This document shows, piece by piece, positions 1 to 10,975 of a stretch of DNA of 57,819 bases (position 1 is the stretch's first letter; every line of letters begins with the position of its first letter). The notes beneath the pieces are model-generated. The model did not search any database, had not been told where the DNA came from, and saw only the letters and a list, made by a program, of their open reading frames with translations. The position numbers and the translations under genes are program-made. The stretch is from Ga0077527 sp038106575 (GTDB taxonomy: Bacteria; Pseudomonadota; Gammaproteobacteria; Burkholderiales; SG8-41). The stretch lies in the NCBI GenBank assembly GCA_038106575.1, contig JAYOED010000009.1:1-57819 (forward strand), read 5' to 3'.

Positions 1-48
1 GCCAACAGATTTACAGTCTGCCCCCTTTGACCGCTCGGGAACCCCTCC
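1..48 (-). tRNA. tRNA-Tyr (anticodon GTA), 5' part only
   Basis: Read on the minus strand from 48, the sequence opens with GGAGGGGTTCCCGAGCGG, the 5' acceptor strand and D-arm of bacterial tRNA-Tyr. An anticodon stem-loop CAGACTGTAAATCTG follows, with anticodon GTA at 14-12. The gene runs off the window edge near the start of its long variable arm, so the T-arm and CCA end are not seen. The sequence matches the family consensus closely over all 48 visible bases. Confidence 0.93.
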
Positions 49-62
49 GAACGAAACAGATT

Positions 63-91
63 ATTATGGTTAGATTTACCAATCCTGTCAA
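63..91 (-). promoter_or_regulatory. Sigma-70 type promoter of tRNA-Tyr
   Basis: On the minus strand there is a perfect -35 box TTGACA (91-86), a 17-base spacer, and a -10 box CATAAT (68-63, five of six consensus bases). It lies 14 bases before the first base of the tRNA. The region between this promoter and 363 holds no convincing gene. An open frame at 27-299 on the plus strand runs antisense across the tRNA and is dismissed. Confidence 0.85.
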
Positions 92-363
92 TGAAGTGGG
101 CATGAAAAATGCTGTGGAAACCGGGGCTTTGAGAATTTCGCCCCCCCACCCTGGAATCATCCGGCGGGGCGCGAACTTTAAGTTCCGGCCGGTAGCGCAA
201 TCGCGGGATCAGGGCATTCGGCCGATTGTGGACAACGACCAACGCGCCAACAGCCGCCCCACCTCGCTGATTCCAGAACCCAATCGGGATAAAAGCTAGT
301 GGTTACTTACACCAAAGGCATCCGGGCTCTGGAAAAATAAATCAATAAATACAATATTTTAAA

Positions 364-1098
364 TCAATTTCCGCCAGAGCCGCTGATACTGCTGCCGCCA
401 CAGACGAACAGGGTTTGCCCCGAGATATAGCCACTTTCCGGCCTAAGGAAAAAGCTAACTGCGCGGGCCACATCCTTGGGCGCCCCCACCCATTTGACAG
501 GAATGCTGTCGATCACCGCCTGACGCTTGGCGCTACCGATCGGATGGCCGTTATCGAACAATTCTGTGGCCACTGGACCTGGCGCAACTGCGTTTATCGT
601 TATGCCATCTCCTGCCAATTCCAGGCAAAGTACCCTTGTCATACCGACTAGCCCCGCTTTTCCGGCAGCATAGGCCAGGCGCTGGGTCTTACCCAGGATC
701 GCACGCGACGAAATGCTAACGATACGACCGAACTTGGCTTTCCTCATGCCTGGCACCAGGCTCTGGACCAGTATCATCGCCGCCCGGACATTCAGGGCGT
801 AGACATGATCCATGTCGTCTAGGGTGGCCTGCTCCAGTGATCCCGGCCGGTTGGCTCCGGCATTGTTGACTAGGTAGCGCACAGGATATTGGGCAGCCAC
901 TTCCCGGGCCACGCCAGTAGCCGAATCGGCATTCGCTAGGTCGACTTCGTGAAAGAGGATGTTCTTGTGACGGATTCGTGGCGGACGACGCTGCAGCGTC
1001 ACCACGGTTAACCCCTGACCGAGCAAATCCTGCGCAATCGCTTCGCCAATGCCAGAACTTGCTCCACTTACAACGGCAACCCCTTCCATTGAATTCAC
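364..1098 (-). CDS. SDR-family oxidoreductase (FabG-like)
   Basis: This is a short-chain dehydrogenase/reductase of 244 residues, the normal length for a classical SDR, and is expected to be a cytoplasmic NAD(P)-dependent alcohol/ketone oxidoreductase. The cofactor motif SGASSGIG lies at residues 11-18, the NNAG motif at 78-81, Asn103 in the helix-4 position, and the catalytic Ser130, Tyr143 and Lys147 (YxxxK) are in place. The segment around INAVAPGPV is the usual FabG-like stretch after the active site. Met4 is an alternative start. The gene stands alone on the minus strand beside the tRNA-Tyr spacer, with no partner to indicate a substrate. An acyl-carrier-protein reductase role is possible but not shown. 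Confidence 0.88.
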   Translation of the reverse strand: MNSMEGVAVVSGASSGIGEAIAQDLLGQGLTVVTLQRRPPRIRHKNILFHEVDLANADSATGVAREVAAQYPVRYLVNNAGANRPGSLEQATLDDMDHVYALNVRAAMILVQSLVPGMRKAKFGRIVSISSRAILGKTQRLAYAAGKAGLVGMTRVLCLELAGDGITINAVAPGPVATELFDNGHPIGSAKRQAVIDSIPVKWVGAPKDVARAVSFFLRPESGYISGQTLFVCGGSSISGSGGN

Positions 1099-1121
1099 CT
1101 ATTTATGATTTAACGTAACAT

Positions 1122-1155
1122 CTTGGGCCCCAGTGGCTGAGGGGCGCGGCCCAAG
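1122..1155. terminator. Palindrome between SDR and YgiQ genes
   Basis: CTTGGGCC at 1122-1129 is the exact reverse complement of GGCCCAAG at 1148-1155, and an inner CCCC/GGGG pairing can extend the stem. It lies 69 bases after the stop of the YgiQ gene and 24 bases before the start of the SDR gene. There is no T-run, so it may be a weak terminator for the upstream gene or an operator for the SDR gene. Confidence 0.35.
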
Positions 1156-1223
1156 ACCGCAACAAAGGCCCACCTATACCTCAAAATAATGTAGCAATGA
1201 AGCCCGCTTCAGCAGCGGACAAA

Positions 1224-3431
<2,208 letters not shown>

Positions 3432-3474
3432 GGCCCATTATAAGGCGCGCACCCGGAATCACCCCCGGGGTGTT

Positions 3475-4584
3475 CTAAGCCACGCGCCCCATCGTGCGTC
3501 CTGGGGGCCACAGTTTTGGAGAACCACGCTCGTATTGCGGCGCATAGGCGGCACTTGCGCCCAGCCTAACCGCCGCATGCTGCGGCCAGCGCGGGTTGAA
3601 CAGCATGGCCCGCGCCAAGGATACGAAGTCTGCCTGGCCTCCGGCAATGATGGCCTCGGCCTGCGCGGGGTCGGTGATGAGGCCCACGGCGCCGGTAACG
3701 ATGCCGGTTTCCTTTTTCACGCGCTCGGCAAACGGCACCTGGTAACCGGGCCCCACCGGTATCTTCGCGTCCAATACCACTCCACCGCCGGACACCGTGA
3801 CGTAGGCACAACCCGCAGCCTTCAGCGCACACGCATACGCCACCGCATCTTCGGTCGTCCATCCGCCCTCCGCAAAATCACTGCCGGAAATCTTCGCACC
3901 CACCGGACAGTCAGCGGGAAAGGTGGCACGCACTGCATTAAAGACTTCCAGCGGGAAGCGCATGCGGTTTTCCAGGCTGCCGCCGTATTCATCGCTGCGG
4001 CGGTTGGCCAGCGGCGACAGGAATTCCGACAGCAGATAGCCATGGGTCGAATGAATCTCGACGAAATCGAGTCCGATGCGCGTCGCGCGTTGCGTCGCCT
4101 CTACGAAGTCCTGGGTGAGCTGCTGCATTTCTGCCTTGCTCATTTCATGCGGGAGCGGCCAGCCCGTGGCCAGAGGCAAGGCGGATGGCGCCAACGTCCT
4201 CCAGGCGCCTTCTTCCGTTTTCAGGAAACCGTGGCCCTGCCACGGCCGGTGGGTGGATGCCTTGCGCCCGGCATGGCCGATCTGTACCCCGAGCACGATC
4301 GGCGAAATGCTGCGCACGTAATCCACCACCCGCTTCATCGCAGCCTCGTTGGCATCGGAATACAGGCCGACGCAATGCGGGGTAATGCGACCGGCAGGAT
4401 TGACTCCCGTGGCCTCGATCACCAGCATTGACGCACCGGATATTGCCAGCGAACCCAGATGCATGATGTGCCAGTCGGTCATTGAACCGTCGATGGCGCT
4501 GTACTGGCACATCGGCGCGATGGTGATGCGGTTGGACAGGGTGCGGTTGCCTATGTTTAGTGTTGTGAAAAGTTGTGTGCTCAT
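3475..4584 (-). CDS. NADH:flavin oxidoreductase, Old Yellow Enzyme family (YqjM type)
   Basis: This is a 369-residue FMN-dependent ene-reductase-like TIM barrel. Residues diagnostic of the YqjM (thermophilic-like) class are visible: Cys26 and Tyr28 in APMCQYS, HxxH in EIHSTHGYLLSEFLSP (substrate-binding histidines), and the C-terminal APQYERG with the family arginine. It should reduce activated C=C bonds of enones or related unsaturated carbonyl compounds with NAD(P)H in the cytoplasm. Its stop lies 3 bases from the next gene's coding region, and it follows the permease and aldolase on the same strand, so it probably belongs to the same transcript. The true substrate is unknown. Confidence 0.92.
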   Translation of the reverse strand: MSTQLFTTLNIGNRTLSNRITIAPMCQYSAIDGSMTDWHIMHLGSLAISGASMLVIEATGVNPAGRITPHCVGLYSDANEAAMKRVVDYVRSISPIVLGVQIGHAGRKASTHRPWQGHGFLKTEEGAWRTLAPSALPLATGWPLPHEMSKAEMQQLTQDFVEATQRATRIGLDFVEIHSTHGYLLSEFLSPLANRRSDEYGGSLENRMRFPLEVFNAVRATFPADCPVGAKISGSDFAEGGWTTEDAVAYACALKAAGCAYVTVSGGGVVLDAKIPVGPGYQVPFAERVKKETGIVTGAVGLITDPAQAEAIIAGGQADFVSLARAMLFNPRWPQHAAVRLGASAAYAPQYERGSPKLWPPGRTMGRVA

Positions 4585-4587
4585 ATT

Positions 4588-6045
4588 TCAGTTCCCGAAG
4601 TAACCAATAATTCTCCACCATAGATAACTCAGTGGAATCAGTGCAATGATACTAATCAAGGCCAGCACCGCGGTAATCCGCAACGCCGTACGCACGTTGA
4701 GATGGGCTGCCTGCAGTCCCACCACCACCGGCGGCACCTGGTAGGGAAGGATCAGCGTCGAAAATCCGATGGCAATCGTCATCAGCGCGGTCTTGATCGG
4801 CCAGCCGGTGGCTTCAACAATATGCCCGGCCAGCGGTGCCAGCAGTGCAGGCTGCGACGGATTGGTGGTGATCATGCCGGCTAACGTGGCGATCAGGCTG
4901 AGTATGCCGAAGTTGGTGGCATCCGCGCCACGCTCGAGCACGATGACACTAAGCATGGCATTTCCGATCGCAGTACTGACGCCCGACTCTAGCATCACCG
5001 AACCGAGGCCAAGTATCGCGCCGACGTAGAAAAAGGCGCCGAAACGCACGCGTTCCTGGAACAGGGTCACAGGCACCGCGCCGGCGCGTGGCATCAGCGT
5101 CAGCACTGCGGCTGCCAGCGCGATCCAACCGGAATGGATGTGGTGCAGGAAATCCGAGGCCCAGAACGCCAGTGCCGTGCAAAGTACCACTAGCAGGCGC
5201 TTTTCCTCGACGCTCATTGCGCGCAATTCTGCGGCAGCAGTCGCCGTCTGCGTCTGCGCCGGAAACAGCCAGCAGGTGACGACGGCGATCAGCACACCCT
5301 TGACCAGGCCCATCACCGGAAACTGCACCCACAGGTATTCGGTATAGATTAGCTGCACGTTGTAGAGCGTCTCTGCTGCACCGGCGAGCACCAGGTTGGG
5401 CGCGTTGGCCGGCAGGATCGCGGTGCCGCACTGAAAAGTGGCAAGGATCGTCGCCAGCAATACCCCGTTGTGGCCGCTGCTGCCCGGCTTAAGACCGTGT
5501 CGCTCCGCCACCGCAGCAAGTATCGGCACCAGCAGCAGGATGCGGCCAACCGTCGCCGGCATCAGGAACGACAGCACAACCGAGACCCCGACGGCGGCGA
5601 ACACCAGCTGCCGGTAGTCCAGCGTGCGGTCCCCGAGCACCGTGCGCGCAATGCGCTCCCCCAGCCCGGTGGCACGCACCGCCTCGGCGATCACTAGACC
5701 GCCGAGCACTAACCACAGTGTACCGGATGCGAAACCGGAGAAGATCACCGCGGGACTGGCGATCTTGAGCAGGATTGCCAGCACGAAGAACAGCAGCGCG
5801 ACCAAGTATTCCGGTAGCGAGCCTATGGCCCACAGTCCCATAACCAGCACCAGCAAGGCACCCGCATGCATGGTGTTCGTCGCCACCCCGGCAGGCGCTG
5901 GCAGCAAAAAAATGGCGACGGCAGCGATCACCACGGCCACCGTCAGCGCTGAAGCGGGTTTGATCACTCCGTGCCGCAGAATCCGGATTATTTTAAGTTT
6001 ATGTTTTAAAAGTAAATTTAATAATAAACGATCAGTGCCGCGCAA
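4588..6045 (-). CDS. SLC13/DASS-type anion permease
   Basis: This 485-residue, strongly hydrophobic protein has about 11-13 predicted membrane spans. The pattern of two similar halves, with short loops rich in Asn, Pro and Thr (for example NAPNLVLAG and TTNPSQPALLAPLAG), fits the divalent anion:Na+ symporter family. It would import a di- or tricarboxylate or sulfate-like anion across the inner membrane. The longest frame begins with TTG directly after the aldolase stop, so the start is uncertain and translation may be coupled to that stop. A start further in, near the first hydrophobic segment, is possible. Its place between the aldolase and the flavin enzyme suggests uptake of the catabolised acid. 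Confidence 0.8.
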   Translation of the reverse strand: MRGTDRLLLNLLLKHKLKIIRILRHGVIKPASALTVAVVIAAVAIFLLPAPAGVATNTMHAGALLVLVMGLWAIGSLPEYLVALLFFVLAILLKIASPAVIFSGFASGTLWLVLGGLVIAEAVRATGLGERIARTVLGDRTLDYRQLVFAAVGVSVVLSFLMPATVGRILLLVPILAAVAERHGLKPGSSGHNGVLLATILATFQCGTAILPANAPNLVLAGAAETLYNVQLIYTEYLWVQFPVMGLVKGVLIAVVTCWLFPAQTQTATAAAELRAMSVEEKRLLVVLCTALAFWASDFLHHIHSGWIALAAAVLTLMPRAGAVPVTLFQERVRFGAFFYVGAILGLGSVMLESGVSTAIGNAMLSVIVLERGADATNFGILSLIATLAGMITTNPSQPALLAPLAGHIVEATGWPIKTALMTIAIGFSTLILPYQVPPVVVGLQAAHLNVRTALRITAVLALISIIALIPLSYLWWRIIGYFGN

Positions 6046-6810
6046 TTATTTCTTCCTGAATTTAGCCGCCAGCGCCTCAGTGCCACGTGCCAGCATCACC
6101 AGGTCGGAACCGACAGCAACGAATAGGTAGCCCATGTCGAGACAGCGTTGGCCGTCCGCCTCGCCGACCAGTATGCCCGGCGCCTTGCCAGCCTTGGCGA
6201 TGCGTTTCGCCGCATCTTCCATCACCTTCCACACCTCGGGATGCTGCCAGTTGCCGAGATAGCCCATGTCGGCAGCGAGATCATTGGGTCCGATGAATAC
6301 GCCGTCGACACCATCGACCGCAGCGATCTGTTCTATCTGTTTCATCGCTGTCATCGTTTCCACCTGAACCAGCACGCACATCTCGTCATGCACGCGCTTG
6401 AAGTAGTCCTTGATCCGACCGTAACGGTTGGCTCGCGTGCAGCCGGACACACCGCGCACACCCTGCGGCGGATAACGCGTTGCCGCCACCGCACGTTTCG
6501 CCTCCTCCACGTTTTGCACATAGGGAATCAACAGCGTGCGTGCGCCGATATCCAGATAACGCTTGATCAGCACCGTGTCGTTCCATACCGGACGCACGAT
6601 GCCCTCAGTAGTACCTGCGAGCATCGCATCGAGTTGGTTTTGCACCATCGGCAGTTCGTTGGGCGAATGCTCGGTGTCAAGCAGTACCCAGTCAAAACCG
6701 GCATCGGCTAGCACTTCCGCAGAAATATGACTACACAGGCTCGACCAGATGCCGATTTGCGGCTTGCCGGCCTGGATGGTCTTTTTGAATGCGTTGACGG
6801 GTAAATCCAT
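6046..6810 (-). CDS. HpcH/HpaI-family aldolase
   Basis: This is a class II (metal-dependent) aldolase of 254 residues, the usual length. Family catalytic and metal residues can be placed: His48 (in LLDTEHSPNE), Arg73, Glu151 (VQVETMTAM) and Asp177 (IGPNDLAADMG), corresponding to His45, Arg70, Glu149 and Asp175 of HpaI. The family cleaves 2-oxo-3-deoxy acids or 4-hydroxy-2-oxo acids to pyruvate plus an aldehyde. Next to a sugar-acid dehydratase, a 2-oxo-3-deoxy-pentonate is a reasonable substrate (inference). The gene is 32 bases downstream of the dehydratase and abuts the permease, indicating one operon. Confidence 0.92.
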   Translation of the reverse strand: MDLPVNAFKKTIQAGKPQIGIWSSLCSHISAEVLADAGFDWVLLDTEHSPNELPMVQNQLDAMLAGTTEGIVRPVWNDTVLIKRYLDIGARTLLIPYVQNVEEAKRAVAATRYPPQGVRGVSGCTRANRYGRIKDYFKRVHDEMCVLVQVETMTAMKQIEQIAAVDGVDGVFIGPNDLAADMGYLGNWQHPEVWKVMEDAAKRIAKAGKAPGILVGEADGQRCLDMGYLFVAVGSDLVMLARGTEALAAKFRKK

Positions 6811-6842
6811 GGTTTTGCTTCCTTTACGTAGTTAGGCTGATA

Positions 6843-8579
6843 TCAGTGAACCACCTCGGGATCCGGTGTGGGATCACCGTGGTGAAGCACATCCAGATCG
6901 CAGCCCTTGTTGGCCTGGGTAATATGCTGCGTATAAATTGCGCCGTAGCCGCGGGTGTAATGCGGCGCCGGCTGCTTCCATTCACTTTTGCGCTTTGCCA
7001 TCTCCGCGGCAGTGACTTTCAGTTCCAGTTTGCGCGCCTCGACATCGAGTTCGATCAGGTCACCGTCGCGCACCAGCGCCAGCGGCCCGCCGACGTACGC
7101 CTCGGGGGCCACGTGTAGCACGCAAGCGCCATACGAAGTACCACTCATCCGCGCATCCGAGATGCGAACCATGTCACGTACGCCTTTCTGCAGCAGTTTC
7201 TTTGGAATCGGCAACTGCCCCCACTCCGGCATACCCGGTCCGCCCTGCGGACCGGCGTTCTGCAATACCAACACCGAGTTCTCATCCACTTTCAGTTTTT
7301 CGTCATCGACCCGCGCGTAGAGATCGTCGTAGTTTTTGAACACCACCGCCGGCCCAGTATGCTTGAGCAGGTGCGGTTCAGCCGCGGTGGGCTTGATCAC
7401 CGCGCCGTCAGGCGCAAGGTTGCCGCGCAGCACAGCGAGGCCGCCGCTCGCCGATAGCGGATTGCCGCGGCGACGGATCACGTCGTCGTTGTAGATCTTC
7501 GCGCCCTCGAGGTTTTCGCCCAGGGTGCAGCCGTTGACGGTCAAACTGTCGAGATTAAGCAGGTCCTTCAGCTCCGTCATCATCGCGCGCAGTCCGCCGG
7601 CGTAATAAAAATCCTCCATCAGATATTTCTGTCCGGCGGGACGGATGTTGGCAAGCACCGGAGTTTTCCGCGCCAGCTCATCGAATCGGTCCAGCTTGAG
7701 GTCTATGCCGGCGCGTCCTGCCATCGCCACCAGGTGAATCAGCGCATTGGTCGATCCCGACAGCGCATGCACCACGGTGATCGCATTGTCGAAGGCCTTG
7801 GGCGTGAGGATTTCGGCAGGCTTCAGATCCTCCCACACCATTTCGACGATGCGCCGTCCACTGGCGGTCGCCATGCGCGGATGGTTGGCGTCCGGCGCCG
7901 GTATCGACGCCGCACCGGGCAGGGTCAGTCCCAGCGACTCTGCCGAGGAAGTCATCGTCGAAGCTGTGCCCATGGTCATGCAGTGGCCATAAGAGCGCGC
8001 AATACCCGCTTCCACCTCGTCCCATTCCTGTTCAGTGATGTTGCCGGCGCGCAGTTCCGCCCAGTATTTCCACGAATCGCTGCCCGAGCCCAGCGGTTCG
8101 CCGTGCCAATTGCCGCGCAGCATCGGTCCCGCTGGCATATAGAGAAAAGGCAAACCCATCGAGATCGCGCCCATGATCAGTGCCGGCGTGGTCTTGTCGC
8201 AGCCGCCCATGAGCACCGCGCCATCGACCGGATAGCCGCGCAGCAGCTCTTCGGTCTCCATCGCCAGCATGTTGCGGTAGAGCATGGTCGACGGTTTCTG
8301 GAAAGGTTCGGCCAGCGCAATCGCAGGCATCTCCAGGGGAAAACCGCCAGCCTGCCACACGCCGCGCTTCACTTCCTCAGCGCGGGTACGGAAATGCGCA
8401 TGACAGGGATTGATATCGCTCCAAGTGTTGATGATGGCGATCACCGGCTTGCCGGCAAAGTCGGCGATCGTATAGCCCATCTGCAGCGCTCGCGAACGAT
8501 GGGTGAACGAGCGCAGGCCGCGGGTACCGAACCAGCGGTGACTGCGCAACTCTTCCGGACGCTTTCTGGAGCGTGCCAT
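6843..8579 (-). CDS. IlvD/Edd-family dehydratase, L-arabinonate dehydratase type
   Basis: This 578-residue Fe-S dehydratase converts a sugar acid into its 2-oxo-3-deoxy form. Cluster ligands fall at Cys59 (DINPCH), Cys127 (GGCDKT) and Cys200 (YGHCMTMG), the same positions as in the Rhizobium L-arabinonate dehydratase, with Lys129 as the expected carbamylated lysine. The segment WKYWAELRAGNI and the overall length also fit the pentonate group rather than dihydroxy-acid dehydratase of branched-chain amino-acid synthesis, which is usually about 560 or 610 residues. It heads a run with the aldolase, permease and flavin enzyme. Related xylonate or galactonate substrates remain possible. Confidence 0.9.
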   Translation of the reverse strand: MARSRKRPEELRSHRWFGTRGLRSFTHRSRALQMGYTIADFAGKPVIAIINTWSDINPCHAHFRTRAEEVKRGVWQAGGFPLEMPAIALAEPFQKPSTMLYRNMLAMETEELLRGYPVDGAVLMGGCDKTTPALIMGAISMGLPFLYMPAGPMLRGNWHGEPLGSGSDSWKYWAELRAGNITEQEWDEVEAGIARSYGHCMTMGTASTMTSSAESLGLTLPGAASIPAPDANHPRMATASGRRIVEMVWEDLKPAEILTPKAFDNAITVVHALSGSTNALIHLVAMAGRAGIDLKLDRFDELARKTPVLANIRPAGQKYLMEDFYYAGGLRAMMTELKDLLNLDSLTVNGCTLGENLEGAKIYNDDVIRRRGNPLSASGGLAVLRGNLAPDGAVIKPTAAEPHLLKHTGPAVVFKNYDDLYARVDDEKLKVDENSVLVLQNAGPQGGPGMPEWGQLPIPKKLLQKGVRDMVRISDARMSGTSYGACVLHVAPEAYVGGPLALVRDGDLIELDVEARKLELKVTAAEMAKRKSEWKQPAPHYTRGYGAIYTQHITQANKGCDLDVLHHGDPTPDPEVVH

Positions 8580-8752
8580 CGGAACCCCTCCTCAAGGAAT
8601 CAGTCAGCCATCAGCCCGGGCAGGCCGATGTATTTGCCGTGCTTTTATATTCTAACTGAGCCTTGATCCCGTTCTTCAGTTTCTAGCGGGTTATGGAGGA
8701 CGACCCACGATCAAGGGGGACTCCGGGGCAACTACTCCCTCAATAGAGTTCT

Positions 8753-8781
8753 GCTTTCACCCCGAGAACCGGGGCGAAAGC
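8753..8781 (-). terminator. Hairpin after the Bug receptor gene
   Basis: GCTTTC at 8753-8758 pairs with GAAAGC at 8776-8781, and CCCC at 8760-8763 pairs with GGGG at 8771-8774. One mismatch (A8759 opposite C8775) and a seven-base loop complete a ten-pair stem. It starts 11 bases past the stop of the minus-strand receptor gene. No T-run follows, so termination strength is uncertain. The rest of the 212-base spacer up to 8580 shows nothing recognisable. Confidence 0.5.
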
Positions 8782-8791
8782 AATTTCACCA

Positions 8792-9757
8792 TCAATTAGC
8801 CTTTGCGTTCGACGCCTTGACCACCTCTGCCCATTTCCTGATTTCAGAACTCACATGTTTCGCAAAATCAGCCGGTCCTTTGCCCGAAGCTTCCGCGCCT
8901 GATGCCACCAATCGCTTGGTAACCGCCGGCGCTTTCAAGGCTGCCGCAAGTTCGGAATTCAACTTGCCTATGATGGCTGCAGGGGTTCCGGCCGGGGCAA
9001 ACACCCCGTACCACGATGTCACCTCATAGCCTGGCACCCCCGATTCCTGCAACGTCGGCAGGTCGGGCAGTGCCGGCGAGCGCTCCGCGCTCGTCACTGC
9101 AATTGCACGCACCTTGCCGGCCTTGACCATCGTAATGGCGGGGGGCAAGCCCATGGATGCCAGATGCAGATGGCCGGCCACCAGATCGACGACAACCGGC
9201 CCGCCACCCTTGTAGGGGATATGAACCATCTTCACTTTTGCCAGCACATTGAGCAGTTCGATCGACAGGTGATTCGGTGATCCGGTGTTGGCACCGAAGT
9301 TGAGCACTCCGGGGTTGGACTTCGCCAGTGCCAGCAAATCTTTGACGGATTTCACAGGCAGTGATGGGTGAACCGCGATTACACTTGGAAACGTCGCCAG
9401 CATGGTGATCGGGGCCAAATCCTTTTCCATGCTGTAAGGCAGGTTTTTGAACAGGCTCATGCCTATCGCCTGCGGAATGCCGGCGGTGAGCAGCGTGTAA
9501 CCATCCGGGGGCGACTTGGCAACGAAACCGGCACCGATGTTTCCGCCGCCGCCGCTGCGGTTCTCGACTACCACGGGTTGCGCAACGCGTTCATGCAGTT
9601 GCTGACCCACCACCCGGGCCAGAATATCCGTGGCCCCTCCCGGCGAGAAAGGCACGATCATGCGAATCGCCCGGTTGGGATAATCCTGTGCCTGGCATAC
9701 ACCTCCGGCGAACACCACGGCCAGCAAGGTCACCCCCAGCTTCAGCATCGTTTTCAT
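8792..9757 (-). CDS. Bug/TctC-family periplasmic receptor
   Basis: This 321-residue protein is a solute-binding protein of the tripartite tricarboxylate transporter family. The signal peptide (residues 1 to about 23, basic start, hydrophobic core, cleavage after VCQA) is clear. The mature chain begins with the diagnostic DYPNRAIRMIVPFSPGGATDI segment, followed by ENRSGGGGNIGA and a C-terminal region typical of Bug proteins. It should bind an organic acid in the periplasm. No TctA/TctB membrane genes are nearby, so it is an orphan receptor that may serve a remote permease or signal transduction. It is bordered by the dehydratase upstream and the FAH-family gene, with a hairpin after it. Confidence 0.93.
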   Translation of the reverse strand: MKTMLKLGVTLLAVVFAGGVCQAQDYPNRAIRMIVPFSPGGATDILARVVGQQLHERVAQPVVVENRSGGGGNIGAGFVAKSPPDGYTLLTAGIPQAIGMSLFKNLPYSMEKDLAPITMLATFPSVIAVHPSLPVKSVKDLLALAKSNPGVLNFGANTGSPNHLSIELLNVLAKVKMVHIPYKGGGPVVVDLVAGHLHLASMGLPPAITMVKAGKVRAIAVTSAERSPALPDLPTLQESGVPGYEVTSWYGVFAPAGTPAAIIGKLNSELAAALKAPAVTKRLVASGAEASGKGPADFAKHVSSEIRKWAEVVKASNAKAN

Positions 9758-9827
9758 GAGACTCCTCCTTTAATTGGTGTTTTAGAAAACATACTTCCAC
9801 CGACTGCCCGGCATGCCGCCGGGTGCT

Positions 9828-10811
9828 TCACCATTTCCACGCCGCAGGCGCGGAATTGTCTTCTATGATCTTGTTCCTCAGTTCGCCGATCCCTGCGATT
9901 TCCGAAACCAGCAGATCACCCGGGTTGAGCAGGCGCCGAGCCTGGTTACCGGAGGCCGCCCGTATGCCAGTCATGATCATGTCCCCCGGTTCCAGCGACA
10001 TACGGGACACATAGGCAATCAGTTCCGGAATGCTCCAGTCCATGTCCCCAAGCACGCCCTCCTGAACCGTTGCATCGTTGACCGCAGTCCTGATTTTCAG
10101 CGCGGCCGGATCCGGCACTTCATCCCGTGTGGTCACCCAAGGCCCCATCGGGCAAAAGGAATCAAACAACCCGGATAACAGGCAGCCGCCGGCCTCCGCT
10201 TCAGCTGCTATAACCTCCGGGACGACTATGTCGTTCGCCAGTTGGTAACCGTAGACAACCTCCCATGCCTTGTCCTCGGCAACATTGCGACATTTCTTCC
10301 CGATCACGACCACCAGCTTGGTTTCGTAGTCCAGCCCCGAAGTCCCCGAGGGTCGCGTGATTTCGCGCTGCGGACCGATGATGGTGTTCAGAGTCTTGAT
10401 CGAGCAGGCGGGAACACGTCCTTTGCCGGCAGTCTTGCGCCGGTGCCCCTGGTTGACGCTGATCAACTTGCTCGGACGGATCGGGGCATGCAGCCGGGAA
10501 GTAGTCTGCGGCGCAAATAGCGGCTCTCCCGATAGCCCCTTCGCGTCAGGGTTCTTTTCCAAGATCTGCGCCAGCCAAGCTGCCGTTTCGGCAATCACCG
10601 CGTGCGTTACCCCTCCAAAATTCAGGATGTCGTTGATGTTTGGCGGCAGTCGCAACGCCGCGATTTCCCGGGCATGGCTGTCCCCCGCGACCTGCGCGCG
10701 ACAGGCGGAATAACCCGCACGCAGATCCCCGATCATCCCGCCGCCCAGAAGCACCCCGGTGCGCGCGGCCGAGACAGCCTCGGCCTGCATGTTGTAGCGC
10801 AAAATTCTCAT
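9828..10811 (-). CDS. Fumarylacetoacetate hydrolase (FAH) family protein with altered metal motif
   Basis: This 327-residue protein carries an N-terminal domain and a C-terminal FAH fold (about 115-320). The family metal site normally contains an E-x-E pair and a later Asp. Here the segment DYETKLVVVIG shows Glu163 but Lys165 in place of the second Glu, while Asp194 (LANDIV) is retained. FAH-fold enzymes hydrolyse, decarboxylate or hydrate 2-oxo or 2,4-dioxo acids, often as the last step of aromatic or sugar-acid degradation. With the changed metal ligand it may be inactive, use another chemistry, or place a different residue at the site. It lies between the Bug receptor and an amidohydrolase. 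Confidence 0.82.
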   Translation of the reverse strand: MRILRYNMQAEAVSAARTGVLLGGGMIGDLRAGYSACRAQVAGDSHAREIAALRLPPNINDILNFGGVTHAVIAETAAWLAQILEKNPDAKGLSGEPLFAPQTTSRLHAPIRPSKLISVNQGHRRKTAGKGRVPACSIKTLNTIIGPQREITRPSGTSGLDYETKLVVVIGKKCRNVAEDKAWEVVYGYQLANDIVVPEVIAAEAEAGGCLLSGLFDSFCPMGPWVTTRDEVPDPAALKIRTAVNDATVQEGVLGDMDWSIPELIAYVSRMSLEPGDMIMTGIRAASGNQARRLLNPGDLLVSEIAGIGELRNKIIEDNSAPAAWKW

Positions 10812-10867
10812 GTCATTACCTTTTCATTTTCCGTAATCCAATTACCCGCCCCACGGCATTCCGCAGC

Positions 10868-10957
10868 TTAGGCTTCGATGTTGAACAGTGCCGCGGCGTT
10901 GCGAAACAGAATCCATTCCATGTTCCGCGGTTTAAGTAGCAAGCGGATGACTTTCAT
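10868..10957 (-). pseudogene. Relic of an amidohydrolase C-terminus
   Basis: A 29-residue minus-strand frame ends in NMEWILFRNAAALFNIEA. This mirrors the C-terminus of the neighbouring amidohydrolase (RIMYGNAARFLGLT) and the family pattern of a final 'GNAARLFGI'-like helix. Nothing else of the gene remains between the FAH-family gene and the intact amidohydrolase, so this looks like the tail of a tandem copy that was otherwise deleted. It could alternatively be a genuine tiny frame, but the match to the family tail makes a relic more likely. Confidence 0.6.
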
Positions 10958-10975
10958 GCAGAATCTCCGGAAAAC

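Noticed and set aside
27..299. 90-codon plus-strand open frame at the window start
   Set aside because: It runs antisense through the tRNA-Tyr gene and its promoter and has no recognisable domain.
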